Of a stretch of DNA of 64,000 nt, positions 32,319 to 46,009 are shown in pieces. Within the stretch, counting starts at the first letter, position 1. Each line of letters starts with the position of its first letter. A program made the translations under genes and the position numbers. The notes beneath the pieces were generated by a model. It did no database searches and was not told where the DNA came from. It saw only the letters and a program-made list of their open reading frames with translations. Source of the DNA: Nocardioides sp. S-1144 (GTDB lineage: Bacteria; Actinomycetota; Actinomycetes; Propionibacteriales; Nocardioidaceae); the NCBI RefSeq assembly GCF_005954645.2, contig NZ_CP040695.2, positions 2,480,001 through 2,544,000 of the forward strand. The letters run 5' to 3'.

Positions 32319-33050
32319 CTAGACGAAGCCGACCAGCACCCGCTCCCCCACGAGGATGCCGATCAGCGCGCCGACGGCCATGAACGGACCGAAGGGGTAC
32401 TGCGCCCGCAGGTACGACGCCCGCCACCGCACCAGGGCGAGCAGCACGCCGGGGACGGCGAGCACCAGGAAGCCGGCGTACATGCCGACGACGAACTGGG
32501 GCCAGCCCAGGTAGCCGAGCACGAGGCCGAGCAGCGCGGCGAGCCGGACGTCGCCGAAGCCCATGCCGGCCGAGTGCACGAACCACAGCAGCCAGTAGAA
32601 CGAGCGACCGACCACCAGGGCGAGCAGGCCGCGGCCGAGGTCGCTCCACTCCGCGACGAGCCCGGCGTGGACGGCGGCCAGCGCGACCATCACCGCGGTC
32701 GCCGGCAGCACGATCCGCGAGGGCAGCAGCCGGGTGCGCAGGTCGATGACGCCGAGCGCGACGACGACGGGAACCAGCGGCACCAGCCCGACCAGCAGCC
32801 ACGACCAGCCGACGGCCCACCCCACGAGCCCGCCGGCGACCCCGGAGACGACCATCGCGGTCGGGGCGAACCAGGCGTGGTCGGCGAGCACGGCGTACGG
32901 CTCCTTGGGCCCCTCGGCCCGCTCGTGCTCGCTGAGCTCGTCGTCGGGACGCGCGTCCGGCTCGGGCAGGGCCCGCACCAGCGCGGGCATGACGAACCCG
33001 CCGAGGGCCGCGACCACGGCCGCCACGATGGCGGCCTGGACCTCCGTCAT
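32319..33050 (-). CDS. A24-family prepilin peptidase (no methyltransferase domain)
   Basis: A 243-residue polytopic membrane protein of the type IV prepilin peptidase (A24) family. The two catalytic aspartates are in [12 protein letters not shown] near residue 102 and [10 protein letters not shown] near 167 (the GxGD motif). The N-terminal cytoplasmic methyltransferase domain is missing, and instead there is one extra hydrophobic segment and an acidic linker, so it resembles TadV/CpaA-type enzymes. It overlaps the aroE stop by four bases. No pilin or secretion ATPase gene lies in the window. Confidence 0.85.
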   Translation of the reverse strand: MTEVQAAIVAAVVAALGGFVMPALVRALPEPDARPDDELSEHERAEGPKEPYAVLADHAWFAPTAMVVSGVAGGLVGWAVGWSWLLVGLVPLVPVVVALGVIDLRTRLLPSRIVLPATAVMVALAAVHAGLVAEWSDLGRGLLALVVGRSFYWLLWFVHSAGMGFGDVRLAALLGLVLGYLGWPQFVVGMYAGFLVLAVPGVLLALVRWRASYLRAQYPFGPFMAVGALIGILVGERVLVGFV

Positions 33051-33901
33051 CCGGCGCTCGTGCGCGCGGCGAGCGCCGCGGCGCCGGCCAGCCGCATCAC
33101 CGGCAGCGGCCCGGGCCACCCGGTGAACGCCTCGACCTGGAGCGCCGCCTGGTGCACGAGGAGGTCGAGCCCGCTCACCAGCACCCTGCCCGCGGCGTGC
33201 GCGGCGTCGGCGAGCGGCGTGGGCCACGGGTCGTAGAGCACCTCGAAGACGACGGGGGCCTCGCCGAGCCACCGCCCGACGAGGTCCGGCGCCTGGGCCG
33301 CGGCCGGCACCGTCGAGACCAGGACGTCGGCGCCGGTGGCCGCCTCGTCGAGCCCGCCGACGCTCACCTCGGGCCGCGACGCGTGCGCCCGGATCGCCTC
33401 GACCGTGTCGACGGCCCGCTCCGGCGACCGGGCCAGCAGCCGGACCTCGCGGGCGCCGAGGTCGCACAGCGCGAGCCCGACCGAGGACGCCGTCGCACCG
33501 GCGCCGAGGACGACGGCCGAACCGACCGGGCCGTCGTAGCGCTCCCGGATCGCCGCGGCCGCGCCCGGCAGGTCGGTGTTGTCGAGCGTGGCGCCACCCT
33601 CCCCGCCGAGGATGACGGTGTTGGCGGCGTGCGCCAGGTCCACCCGCGCGGAGCGGGTCGCGACCAGGTCGAGCACCTCGCGCTTGAGCGGCATCGTCAG
33701 CGACAGCCCGCGCCAGGTCCCCTCGCGGCCGTCACCGTCACCGCTCCCGGGGATCGAGGCGAGGAACGCCGCCAGCCCGCCCGAGGGCACCCGCACCGCG
33801 TCGTAGGTCCAGCCGTCGAGCCCGAGCGCGTCGTACGCCGCCCGGTGCAGCACCGGGGAGAGCGAGTGGGCGATCGGGTCCCCGAGGACGGCGCACCTCA
33901 C
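33047..33901 (-). CDS. aroE: Shikimate dehydrogenase
   Basis: A 284-residue NADP-dependent reductase of 3-dehydroshikimate. The substrate pocket shows [18 protein letters not shown] (about 10-27), the catalytic lysine in [10 protein letters not shown] near 66, and NTDLPG near 98. [16 protein letters not shown] is the NADP-binding turn. I chose the GTG at 33901, giving [16 protein letters not shown], 16 bases after the mltG stop. An ATG at 33964 would overlap mltG and add a Ser/Thr-rich tail. It is separated from the other aro genes by the repeat array. Confidence 0.9.
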   Translation of the reverse strand: MRCAVLGDPIAHSLSPVLHRAAYDALGLDGWTYDAVRVPSGGLAAFLASIPGSGDGDGREGTWRGLSLTMPLKREVLDLVATRSARVDLAHAANTVILGGEGGATLDNTDLPGAAAAIRERYDGPVGSAVVLGAGATASSVGLALCDLGAREVRLLARSPERAVDTVEAIRAHASRPEVSVGGLDEAATGADVLVSTVPAAAQAPDLVGRWLGEAPVVFEVLYDPWPTPLADAAHAAGRVLVSGLDLLVHQAALQVEAFTGWPGPLPVMRLAGAAALAARTSAG

Positions 33902-33917
33902 CTGCTCGACCCGGCCC

Positions 33918-35117
33918 TCAGCACCGGTCCGACTGGGTGTCGCAGTACTCGTCGAGCTCGGCACTCAGCTGCAGGAAGTCGGTGTAGGTGACCGCGAACT
34001 TCGTCAGACCGGTCTCGAGGTTCACCGTGACGTAGTAGAACCACGGGCCGTCGGCCGGGTCCACCGCGGCGCGCAGGGCGTCCATCGACGGCGTGGCGAT
34101 CGGGCCGGGCGGCAGGCCGGCGTTGGAGTAGGTGTTGTAGGGGTTGTCGGCGACCGCGTCGATCTCCGGGATGGTGCGCCGCGCGACCTTCTCGCCGTAG
34201 ATGAAGTCGATCGTCGCGTCGAGCTGCAGCTTGCCGACGGTCTCGCCGGTGGGGTTCTCGAGGCGGTTGTAGATGACCCGGGCGATCTTCGACTTGCCCT
34301 TCTCGTCGAGCAGGCTGCCCTCGGCCTGGATCAGGCTCGCGATGGTCATCAGGTCGTGCTCGGAGTACCCGAGCCGCTCCGCCGCGGCGGGGAGGTCGAC
34401 CTCCTCGGCCGCGCGCTGCTGGCCGGCGACCATCTCGGACAGGATCGAGGTGGCGGTGCTGTCCTCGAAGACGAGGTAGCTGCCGGGGAAGAGGTAACCC
34501 TCGGCGTCGTCCTCGGCGCTCTCGGGCAGCCCGAGGGAGGCGGGGACGTCGAGCGCCTTCTCGAACTGCGCGCGCGGGATGTCGGTGTCGCGGGCCAGGA
34601 GGCCGACGATCTCCTCGACGGTCTTGCCGGCGACGAAGGTGAACTGCTCGCCGCGCGTGGTGCCGCCGACGATGAGGTCGAGGGCGCTGGCCGCCGACAT
34701 CTCCTTCCTCAGCCGGTAGAGGCCCTGCTGGATCGAGCCGGAGCGGTCGTCGTCGGCGGCCGCCTCGATGAACGCGTCGGCCGAGGCCACGACGTCGAGG
34801 CTCTCCAGGTTCTGCGCCATCGCCGAGATCGAGTCGCCGGCGGAGACCTCGAAGGTCACCGCGCCGCTGCCGGCTCCCTCGAAGTCGTCGGGCTCGGAGC
34901 TGAACGGGTTCGCGACGTCGATCGAGCGGACCAGGAAGACCCCGCCCACGACGAGCAGGGTGAGCACGATCAGCATCGGCAGGCAGCCCGAGCGGCGCCG
35001 GGCGCGACGGCGTCCGCTGGACCGGGCGCCGTCGGCGGTGGTGCCCGCCGGGGGCGGGCCGTCGTCGTCGGAGGAGAACAGGGGGCTGCCGCCGTCTCCG
35101 TGGTCGTGCTCAGACAT
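33918..35117 (-). CDS. mltG: Endolytic murein transglycosylase MltG (YceG-like)
   Basis: A 399-residue membrane-anchored lytic transglycosylase thought to end nascent glycan strands. A cytoplasmic acidic and Arg-rich tail (residues 1-45) is followed by a single membrane segment LPMLIVLTLLVVGGVFLV. A LysM-like part precedes the catalytic domain, where the glutamate lies in MTIASLIQAEGSL near 264, with YNTYSNAGLPPGPIATPS near 330. ATG overlaps the ruvX stop by eight bases. It is part of the alaS-ruvX-mltG-aroE run usual for Actinobacteria. Confidence 0.93.
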   Translation of the reverse strand: MSEHDHGDGGSPLFSSDDDGPPPAGTTADGARSSGRRRARRRSGCLPMLIVLTLLVVGGVFLVRSIDVANPFSSEPDDFEGAGSGAVTFEVSAGDSISAMAQNLESLDVVASADAFIEAAADDDRSGSIQQGLYRLRKEMSAASALDLIVGGTTRGEQFTFVAGKTVEEIVGLLARDTDIPRAQFEKALDVPASLGLPESAEDDAEGYLFPGSYLVFEDSTATSILSEMVAGQQRAAEEVDLPAAAERLGYSEHDLMTIASLIQAEGSLLDEKGKSKIARVIYNRLENPTGETVGKLQLDATIDFIYGEKVARRTIPEIDAVADNPYNTYSNAGLPPGPIATPSMDALRAAVDPADGPWFYYVTVNLETGLTKFAVTYTDFLQLSAELDEYCDTQSDRC

Positions 35118-35628
35118 CCGTCTCCTCGGCCACTGGGTTCTGGACCACTCGATCCTGGGGCGTCGCGACCACCTCGCCCGGCGGGGTGCCGGTGGTGCGC
35201 TCGCTGTCGAGGGCGTGCTGCAGGATCAGCACCGCGGCGGCCTGGTCGACCACCGCGCGTCGCTTGCTCCCCTTGGTGCCACGGTCGCGCAGCATAGCCT
35301 CCGCCGACACGGTGGTCAGGCGTTCGTCGACGAGGCGCACCGGCACCGGCGCGACCGACGCGGCGAGGCGGTCGGCGAACTCGCGGGTCTTCACCGCCGC
35401 CGGACCCTCGCCCCCCGACAGCGAGCGGGGCAGGCCGACGACGACCTCGACGACGCCGCTCGCGGTCTCCTCGGCGATGTCGGCGATGATCCGCCGGAGC
35501 CGGCGCAGGTCGCCCCGGCCGCTGGGCACCGTCTCCACCGGCGTCGCGAGGAAGCCGGACGGGTCGCTGCGCGCGACACCGATCCGGGCGTCGCCCGGGT
35601 CGATGCCGAGCCGGGTGCCCGGCCTCAC
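35110..35628 (-). CDS. ruvX: Holliday-junction resolvase-like protein RuvX (YqgF)
   Basis: A 172-residue RNase H-fold protein of the YqgF/RuvX family, linked to pre-16S rRNA 5' processing and possible junction resolution. RLGIDPGDARIGVARSDPSG carries the first catalytic aspartate. VVVGLPRSLSGGEGPAA, RLVDERLTTVSAEAML and VDQAAAVLILQ supply the others. The GTG at 35628 follows the alaS stop by 20 bases. Confidence 0.92.
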   Translation of the reverse strand: MRPGTRLGIDPGDARIGVARSDPSGFLATPVETVPSGRGDLRRLRRIIADIAEETASGVVEVVVGLPRSLSGGEGPAAVKTREFADRLAASVAPVPVRLVDERLTTVSAEAMLRDRGTKGSKRRAVVDQAAAVLILQHALDSERTTGTPPGEVVATPQDRVVQNPVAEETDV

Positions 35629-35648
35629 GCGAGTCCCACCGCCGGCCG

Positions 35649-38335
<2,687 letters not shown>

Positions 38336-38336
<1 letters not shown>

Positions 38337-38653
38337 CAGCTGCGTCCTACTTCCTGCTCGGTGGTGCTGTCCCCGCCAGTGATCTGGTCGGGTGTCGTGT
38401 CGTCGGTGTCGCCGGCCGGTGCGGCCAGCTCCCGGTGGGGGTGGAGCGCCAGGCCCATCCGCTCGCGCAACCCGGTCTCGGCGTCCGCCTTGCCCTGGGC
38501 CACCTCGTCGCGGAACATCCGGACGCCGACGACGGCAGCGCCGACCCGGTCGCGCAGGCCGTCGACGGTGAGGATCTCGGCGGCCCGGCGCACGCGCACG
38601 ACGGCGTAGGCACCGGCGCCGACGCCCGCCGCGAACCAGATCGAGCGGCCCAT
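38336..38653 (-). CDS. Small membrane-anchored protein (DUF6167-like), function unknown
   Basis: A 105-residue protein with an N-terminal hydrophobic segment (SIWFAAGVGAGAYAVV) and a charged body ending in a Thr/Asp/Glu-rich tail. The size, start and placement just before alaS resemble the actinobacterial DUF6167 family, though this was recognised by eye only. It overlaps both neighbours by one base, so it is part of the alaS operon. No function is known. Confidence 0.65.
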
Positions 38654-39141
38654 CAGGCGGCCTGCCGTCGGGCTCGGCGCAGGTCGGTCCGGCGCTGCTT
38701 GCGCGACCGCTTCACCTCGCGCTTCATCGCGTGGCGGATCCGGTGGCGCGACTCCGGGGCCAGCGCGCGGCGCAGGCCGGCGGCCAGGGCCGCCCCCTGG
38801 ACGGCGCTCTCCCGCAGCACGAGGTCGGCGAAGAGCGGGCCGCCGACCACGGGGGCCGGGGCCTGCTCCGGCTCCGGCTGGTCCTGGCCGAGGCGGGTGA
38901 TGACGTACTCCTGCTCGTCGCGGGTGGTCCGCTCGTGCTGGTGGGCCTGCGCGGCCAGCCGGGCCTCGATCGCGTCGACCTGCGCCTGCAGCGCGGCCGC
39001 GTCGTTGCGCGCGGCCAGCAGGCTGGCCGTCGTCCGGGCCCGGCTGCGCAGCAGCGCGACGACGAGCACGGCGACCAGGAGCACCAGGGCCAGCAGGACC
39101 GAGAGCACGGCCCAGCCGGGCACGCTCCAGTCCTGGTCCAT
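38653..39141 (-). CDS. Single-pass membrane protein with coiled coil, function unknown
   Basis: A 162-residue protein. Residues 10-30 form a membrane segment (WAVLSVLLALVLLVAVLVVAL), followed by a predicted coiled coil (LAARNDAAALQAQVDAIEARLAAQ). The C-terminal tail is strongly basic (RHAMKREVKRSRKQRRTDLRRARRQ), suggesting nucleic acid or membrane binding. It occupies the place where a DUF948-type protein often precedes alaS, but I do not see that domain. It starts 11 bases after rarA. Confidence 0.65.
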   Translation of the reverse strand: MDQDWSVPGWAVLSVLLALVLLVAVLVVALLRSRARTTASLLAARNDAAALQAQVDAIEARLAAQAHQHERTTRDEQEYVITRLGQDQPEPEQAPAPVVGGPLFADLVLRESAVQGAALAAGLRRALAPESRHRIRHAMKREVKRSRKQRRTDLRRARRQAA

Positions 39142-39152
39142 GAGGAGCAACC

Positions 39153-40535
39153 CTACCGGCCCCGGATCAGGCGCCGGACCCGCTCCCAGCGCTCCCGGAT
39201 CGCGGTCTCGGCGCCGATCTCCTTGGGCTGGTAGTAGCGCGCGTCGGCGACGACGTCGGGGGCGTACTGCTGCTCGGCGATGCCGAAGGGCGCGTCGTGG
39301 CTGTAGGTGTAGGACGTGCCGTGCCCGAGCTTCTTCGAGCCGGAGTAGTGGGCGTCGCGCAGGTGCGGCGGCACCGGCCCGACCTTGCCGGCGCGGACGT
39401 CGGCGGTCGAGGCGGCCAGCGCGAGGGTGACGGCGTTCGACTTGGGCGCCACGGCCAGCGCGATCACGGCGTGCGCGAGGTTGAAGCTGGCCTCCGGCAT
39501 CCCGATCAGCTGCACGGCCTGGGCGGCGGCCACCGCGGTGGTCAGCGCGGTCGGGTCGGCCAGGCCGATGTCCTCGCTGGCCAGGATGACCAGCCGCCGC
39601 GCGATGAAGCGTGGGTCCTCGCCGGCCTCCATCATCCGGGCGAGGTAGTGCATCGCGGCGTCGGCGTCGGAGCCGCGGATCGACTTGATGAAGGCGCTGG
39701 TGACGTCGTAGTGCTGGTCGCCCTGCCGGTCGTAGCGGACCGCCGCCCGGTCGACCGCCGTCTCGGCGGTCTCCAGGTCGATCACCGCGCTCCCCCGCGA
39801 CGTCGCCGCCCCGGCCGCCGCCTCCAGGTAGGTCAGCGAGCGGCGGGCGTCGCCGCCGGCGAGCCGCACCAGGTGGTCGAGCGCGGCGTCGTCGATCTCG
39901 AAGGCGCCGGCCAGGCCGCGCTCCTCGGCCAGCGCGGAGGCCATCACCGACCGGACGTCGTCGTCGGTGAGCGACTCCAGGCGCAGCAGCAGGCTGCGCG
40001 AGAGCAGCGGGGAGATCACGGAGAAGAACGGGTTCTCGGTGGTCGCCGCGACCAGCGTCACCCACCGGTTCTCCACCCCGGGCAGCAGCGCGTCCTGCTG
40101 GGCCTTGCTGAAGCGGTGGACCTCGTCGACGAAGAGGACCGTCTCCTCCCCGCCGCGCACCAGGTCGGCGCGGGCGGCGTCGATCGCGGCCCGGACCTCC
40201 TTGACGCCGGCCGAGACGGCCGAGACCTCGACGAAGCGCCGGCCGGTCTGGTTGGACAGGATCGAGGCGATCGTCGTCTTGCCGGTGCCGGGCGGACCCC
40301 ACAGCAGCAGCGACATCGACTGGTCGCCCTCGATGAGCTGGCGCAGCGGCGACCCGGGGGCGCGCAGCTGCTCCTGGCCGGCAAGCTCGTCGAGGGTGCG
40401 CGGCCGCATCCGCACCGCGAGCGGTGCGTTCGCGTGCGTGGCGCTCGACAGCGACCCGCCGCCACCCCGCCCCGCCGTCACGGCGTGCGCGGGTGGCGGC
40501 GGGTCGGCCGCGAAGAGGGCGTCAGGCTCGTCCAA
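39153..40535 (-). CDS. rarA: Replication-associated recombination protein RarA (MgsA)
   Basis: A 460-residue AAA+ ATPase of the RarA/Mgs1/WRNIP1 family, acting at stalled forks near single-stranded DNA ends. Walker [13 protein letters not shown] is near residue 82 and Walker [21 protein letters not shown] near 130, with an ENPFF sensor motif. The C-terminal tetramerisation part includes [20 protein letters not shown] and [13 protein letters not shown]. The ATG at 40535 lies inside the 3' end of the transporter ATPase gene (14-base overlap), so the two are probably co-transcribed. Confidence 0.94.
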   Translation of the reverse strand: MDEPDALFAADPPPPAHAVTAGRGGGGSLSSATHANAPLAVRMRPRTLDELAGQEQLRAPGSPLRQLIEGDQSMSLLLWGPPGTGKTTIASILSNQTGRRFVEVSAVSAGVKEVRAAIDAARADLVRGGEETVLFVDEVHRFSKAQQDALLPGVENRWVTLVAATTENPFFSVISPLLSRSLLLRLESLTDDDVRSVMASALAEERGLAGAFEIDDAALDHLVRLAGGDARRSLTYLEAAAGAATSRGSAVIDLETAETAVDRAAVRYDRQGDQHYDVTSAFIKSIRGSDADAAMHYLARMMEAGEDPRFIARRLVILASEDIGLADPTALTTAVAAAQAVQLIGMPEASFNLAHAVIALAVAPKSNAVTLALAASTADVRAGKVGPVPPHLRDAHYSGSKKLGHGTSYTYSHDAPFGIAEQQYAPDVVADARYYQPKEIGAETAIRERWERVRRLIRGR

Positions 40536-41903
40536 ACGTCTTCGTGTCCAGGTCGAACCAGGTGTCGTCGTAGCCGGGCTTGGTGACCAGGTCCGGGCTC
40601 GGCGTGGCCCCGGGGTCGGGGTTGCCGGCGTTGTCGACGCCGAGCAGGCGGGCGGTGATCGGCTCGGTCGGGTGCTTGTGCACCTCGCCCGGGAAGTGGC
40701 AGGCGACCTTGTGCCGCGAGCCGATCTGCAGCAGCGGCGGCTCGTGCTTGGCGCAGATGTCCTGCGCGATCGGGCAGCGGGTGCGGAAGCGGCAGCCCGA
40801 CGGCGGGTTGATCGGGCTCGGGACGTCGCCCTCGAGCCGGATCCGCTCGCGGCGACCGCCGATGGTGGCCTGCTTGATGTCGGGCACCGCCGAGAGCAGC
40901 GCCTGCGTGTAGGGGTGCCGCGGGTGGGAGTAGATGCTCTCGCGGTCGCCGATCTCGACGATCTTCCCGAGGTACATCACCGCGACCTCGGGGCAGAAGT
41001 GCCGCACCACGGCCAGGTCGTGGGCGATGAAGAGGAACGCCACGCCGAAGTCGCGCTGGATGTCCTGGAGCAGGTTGATGACCTGCGCCTGGATGGACAC
41101 GTCGAGCGCCGAGACGGGCTCGTCGGCGACGAGCAGCTTGGGGCTGAGGGCGAGCGCGCGGGCGATGCCGATGCGCTGACGCTGACCGCCGGAGAACTCG
41201 CTCGGGTAGCGGTTGTAGTGCTCGGGGTTGAGACCGACCACCTCGAGCAGCTCCTGGACCCGGCTCAGGACCTGCTTCTTCGGCACGATGTCGTGCACCA
41301 GCAGCGGCGTCCCGACGATGGTGCCGACGGTGTGGCGCGGGTTCAGCGAGCTGTAGGGGTCCTGGAAGATCATCTGCACCTCGCGGCGCAGCGGCTTGAG
41401 GGCGCTGTTGCTCATCTTCGCGAGGTCGTGGTCGCGGAACATCATCGAGCCCGCGGTCGGGGTGTAGAGCCGGGTGATGAGCCGCCCGGTCGTCGACTTG
41501 CCGCAGCCGGACTCCCCGACCAGGCCGAGCGAGCCGCCCTCGGGAACCTCGAAGGAGATGCCGTCGACCGCCTGGACGTCGCCGACCTTGCGTCGCACGA
41601 TGCCGCCGGAGCGCACCGGGAAGTACATCTTCAGGTCGGAGACCGTGAGCACCGGGGGCGCCGTCGGGTCGAGCACGGCGGCGGTGTGGGTCTGGTTCAC
41701 GAGCTCGGCGAAGGTCTCGGCCGGCTCGTCGTCGGGGTCGCGGCCCGGCTCGGGCGCGCGCTCGGTGCGGGCGGTCGCCTCGTAGCTGGGGTCGGTGACC
41801 GGGTCGGACGTCGCGCCCTTGGCGAAGGTGACCGGGCGCTCACCGCCGTCGGGGGCGTCGGGGTAGTCAGGGTAGTCGGGGTCCTCGGGACGCAGGTGGG
41901 ACA

Positions 41904-41904
<1 letters not shown>
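40522..41904 (-). CDS. Peptide/nickel-type ABC transporter ATPase (DppF/OppF-like)
   Basis: A 460-residue ABC ATPase of the dipeptide/oligopeptide family. An unusual ~85-residue acidic, Pro-rich N-terminal extension precedes the ABC domain. Walker [10 protein letters not shown] is near residue 130, the signature [16 protein letters not shown] near 240, and Walker [14 protein letters not shown] follows. The oligopeptide C-terminal motif [23 protein letters not shown] contains the cysteines often holding an iron-sulphur cluster. It overlaps the preceding ATPase gene by one base. Confidence 0.92.
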
Positions 41905-43015
<1,111 letters not shown>

Positions 43016-43019
<4 letters not shown>

Positions 43020-44017
43020 CCCAACCTCACTCTCGGGTCGAGGAATCCGTAGACGACGTCGACGATCAGGTTCGACAGCACGATGAACAGCGCGCCCACG
43101 AGCACGGTCGCGGTGAGCACGGGCAGGTCGAGGGGCGCCTGGAGGGCCTGGAGGCCCCAGCGCCCGATGCCGTCGATGCTGAAGATCGTCTCGGTGAAGA
43201 TGGTGCCGGCGAGCAGGGCGCCGAAGTCGAGACCGAAGATGGTCACGATCGGCACGATCGCGGCGCGCAGGGCGTGCCGGAACAGCACCGTGCGGCGCGG
43301 GAGTCCCTTGGCGGTGGCGGTGCGGATGTAGTCGTCACCGAGGGTCTCGACCATCTGGCCGCGGGTGTAGCGGGCGTAGCTGGGTGAGGTCGCGACGCCC
43401 AGGACCAGGCACGGCAGCAGCAGGCCGCCGAAGGTCTTGAGCGGGTCCTCGGTGATCGGGAAGTACCCGGTGTCGGGGAACATGCTGGTCTGCAGCGTCA
43501 GGAAGATCCACGCCAGCAGGCACACGAGGTAGTAGGGCACCGAGGAGACGAGCAGGCTGCCGCTCACCAGGAGGCGGTCGCCGGCCGAGCCGCGCCGGGC
43601 GGCGGCGGCGATGCCGATGCCGACACCGACGACGAGGAACACGATCGAGCCGCCGACGGCGATCAGCACCGTGGGGACGATGCGTTCCTTGAGCTCGTCG
43701 GTCACCGGGGTGCGGGTGCCGAAGGAGATGCCGAAGCAGGGGGCGTCGCAGTCGTACTTGGAGGCACCGAAGTCGATCTCGCGACCCTTGACGATGCCGC
43801 CCATGAACTCGCCGTAGGCCGAGACGACGGGCTTGTCGAGGCCCATCTGCTTCTCGATCGCCTCGAGCCGCTCCGGGGTGCAGCGGCCGCCGGCGCCCTC
43901 GCAGATCGGCTGGGCCGGGTTGCTGGGGCCGAGGTAGAAGATGGCGAAGACGACGAACGAGGCCAGCCCGATGACCAGCAGCGACGACAGCAGACGTCGC
44001 ACGATGAAGCCCAGCAT
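43016..44017 (-). CDS. Peptide/nickel-type ABC transporter permease (DppB-like)
   Basis: A 333-residue inner-membrane permease with six predicted segments. MLGFIVRRLLSSLLVIGLASFVVFAIFYLGP is the usual first helix. A large extracytoplasmic loop with cysteines (CEGAGGRC, CDAPC) follows. The ATPase-contact EAA loop is VETLGDDYIRTATAKGLPRR near residue 230. It follows the binding-protein gene across a strong hairpin (44123-44159), which probably lowers its expression relative to that gene. Confidence 0.93.
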
Positions 44018-44122
44018 GCACGTTCCTCTTCACGGGAGTAGATGTCCGGCGGTGACCCGCCGGCGACACGGATGTGCCGGACACGCCGATGACGGGTCCA
44101 CGGACCCGCCACCGGCATGGGT

Positions 44123-44159
44123 GGCGCCGAGCCGTCACACGAGGTGACGGCCCGGCGCC
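44123..44159. terminator. Intra-operon attenuating hairpin after the binding-protein gene
   Basis: GGCGCCGAGCCGTCAC (44123-44138) and GTGACGGCCCGGCGCC (44144-44159) pair at 15 of 16 positions around a five-base loop. It starts 15 bases after the binding-protein stop and lies in the 157-bp gap before the permease. No T-tract follows, so it may block part of the transcription or protect the 3' end of the upstream message. Confidence 0.6.
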
Positions 44160-44174
44160 GGCGTTGCTACTGCG

Positions 44175-45956
44175 TCACTGGGTGACCCAGAGGTTCTTCC
44201 AGGTCGGCTGGCCGATCGTGTTGTCGACGAAGTGACCGTTGATCTTCGAGCCGTGCGCCTGCGCGACGCCGCCGTAGCGGGTGACGAAGAGCGGGAAGTA
44301 CTCGGTCATGACCTCCTCGTCGAGCTCACCCCACGCGTCGGCCTGCTCCTCGACGGGGAGGAGCTGGATGTCCTCGATCCGCTGGTCGATGGCCGGCTCG
44401 TTGAAGGCCGCGTAGTTGGAGCCGAGGCCCTCCTTGTCCAGGTTGGTGCTCTGGATGACCGGCGGGAACCAGGAGCTGCCCGAGGGCCAGTCAGCGATCC
44501 AGCCGGGGCTGCGCACGTTGATGTCGGCGTCGGGGTCGGCGCGGACCGTCGACAGGTCGGCGACCGTCGAGGGCACGGGGGTGGCCTTGAAGCCGGCCTC
44601 CTCGAGCGCCTTGACGATGACGTCCTTCTGCTTGACCAGCTTCGGGTCGTCCTTGGCGTAGAGGAACTTGATCTCGTAACCGACGGCGTCGGCCTCCTCG
44701 AGGAGGGCCTTGGCGGCGGCGGGGTCCGTGGTGCCCGGCTCGTGGTCGGGCAGCGGGCTGAACTCCTTGCGGCCCGCGGTGCCCGGGGGCATCAGGGTCT
44801 CGCCGGGGATGGCCGTGACGCCCTCGATCAGACCGGCGGAGAGGTAGGCGTCCTTGTAGGGGTAGGCCCAGGCGAGCGCCTGCCGCACCTTGATGTCGGT
44901 GATCTTGCGGTAGTCGGGCGCCCAGTAGCTGGTCAGCGGGAAGCCGCCGACGACGAGACGGCCGGAGGCGTCGAAGTCGCGGTAGTTCTCGTTGAGGACG
45001 TCGTCGTAGGTGAGCGTGGTCTGGGCGTCGCCGGAGTCGGACAGCAGCAGCTGGTCGATCTGGGCGGACTCGACCTGCAGGTCCATCTCGTAGGAGTCCG
45101 GGTACTGGGTGCGGCCCGGGTCGGTGTTGGTGTCCCACTGGTCGTTGCGGACCAGCTGGAGGGTCTTCTCCGGGGTGTACTCACCGAACTTGTAGGGACC
45201 GGTCGCCATCGGGTGGCGGGCGTAGGCGGCGGGGTCGGCCGCAGCGGTCTCGTTCATCGGGCTCATCGCCGGGAACGTCAGCCAGTACGGCAGGTCCGGG
45301 AACGGCTTGCGGGCCTTGTAGGTGACGGTGTTGCCCTCGACCTCGACGGCGTCGAAGCCGTCCAGCGTCTTGCCGGCGGTGAAGTAACCCTCGTAGGAGT
45401 CACCGCTGACGAGGTAGTCGTTCGAGTAGGCCGGGCCCTCGGGGAACTGCGTGCGGTCCATCGAGGCAGCCGTGGAGAAGATGAAGTCCTCGGCCTTGAC
45501 CTCGGTGCCGTCCTCGTACTTGATGCCGGGCTTCAGCTCGAAGGTCCACTCGGTGAAGTCCTCGTTGGGCGTGCCCAGGTCGGTGGCGAGGTCGGGGATG
45601 AGGACCATCGACTTGGTGTCCTCGTCGTAGACGTACTGCGTCATCGCACGCGTCACGAGACCACTGAGGATCGTGGACGTGTTCTGGTAGTACGCCTCGC
45701 TGGGGTGCATGGTGTTGAGGCCGGCGACGGAGATGACCTTGATCGTCCCGCCGGGCGTGGCGCCCTCGATCTCCACCGGACCGTCGACGCGCGTGGCGTC
45801 CTGCGCGTCGCCGGTGTCGCCACCGGTCTGCGCGTCGGTCTCGCCTTCCTTGTTGCCGTCGCTCGTCCCGCTGCCACCGTCGTCACTACCGCCACAGGCG
45901 GCGAGCGCGAAGAGGCCGGCGACGGTCACAGCGATGATCGGCTGCTTCAACCGCAT
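44175..45956 (-). CDS. ABC transporter substrate-binding lipoprotein (family 5)
   Basis: A 593-residue secreted binding lipoprotein of the peptide/nickel (SBP_bac_5) family. The signal peptide MRLKQPIIAVTVAGLFALAAC ends at lipobox cysteine 21. A Gly/Asp/Thr-rich linker follows, and the mature fold shows EWTFELKPGIKYEDGTEVKAEDF near residue 165 and RQALAWAYPYKDAYLSAGL later. The ligand is unknown. The leader has an A-rich run (GAAAGAGAAGGGTGG) unusual in this genome, which could favour strong translation. Confidence 0.92.
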   Translation of the reverse strand: MRLKQPIIAVTVAGLFALAACGGSDDGGSGTSDGNKEGETDAQTGGDTGDAQDATRVDGPVEIEGATPGGTIKVISVAGLNTMHPSEAYYQNTSTILSGLVTRAMTQYVYDEDTKSMVLIPDLATDLGTPNEDFTEWTFELKPGIKYEDGTEVKAEDFIFSTAASMDRTQFPEGPAYSNDYLVSGDSYEGYFTAGKTLDGFDAVEVEGNTVTYKARKPFPDLPYWLTFPAMSPMNETAAADPAAYARHPMATGPYKFGEYTPEKTLQLVRNDQWDTNTDPGRTQYPDSYEMDLQVESAQIDQLLLSDSGDAQTTLTYDDVLNENYRDFDASGRLVVGGFPLTSYWAPDYRKITDIKVRQALAWAYPYKDAYLSAGLIEGVTAIPGETLMPPGTAGRKEFSPLPDHEPGTTDPAAAKALLEEADAVGYEIKFLYAKDDPKLVKQKDVIVKALEEAGFKATPVPSTVADLSTVRADPDADINVRSPGWIADWPSGSSWFPPVIQSTNLDKEGLGSNYAAFNEPAIDQRIEDIQLLPVEEQADAWGELDEEVMTEYFPLFVTRYGGVAQAHGSKINGHFVDNTIGQPTWKNLWVTQ

Positions 45957-46009
45957 CGTGTACCCACCCTTCTCTTTCTCTGTTGTTTCTCCCGACGCCA
46001 GGGGTGTGG

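Noticed and set aside
31454..32322. Several reading frames through the repeat array
   Set aside because: They encode translated copies of the DNA repeat ([21 protein letters not shown]), differ in every frame, and have no start context.
33902..33964. Longer aroE starting at ATG 33964
   Set aside because: Would overlap mltG by 47 bases and add a low-complexity tail; GTG at 33901 fits homologues better.
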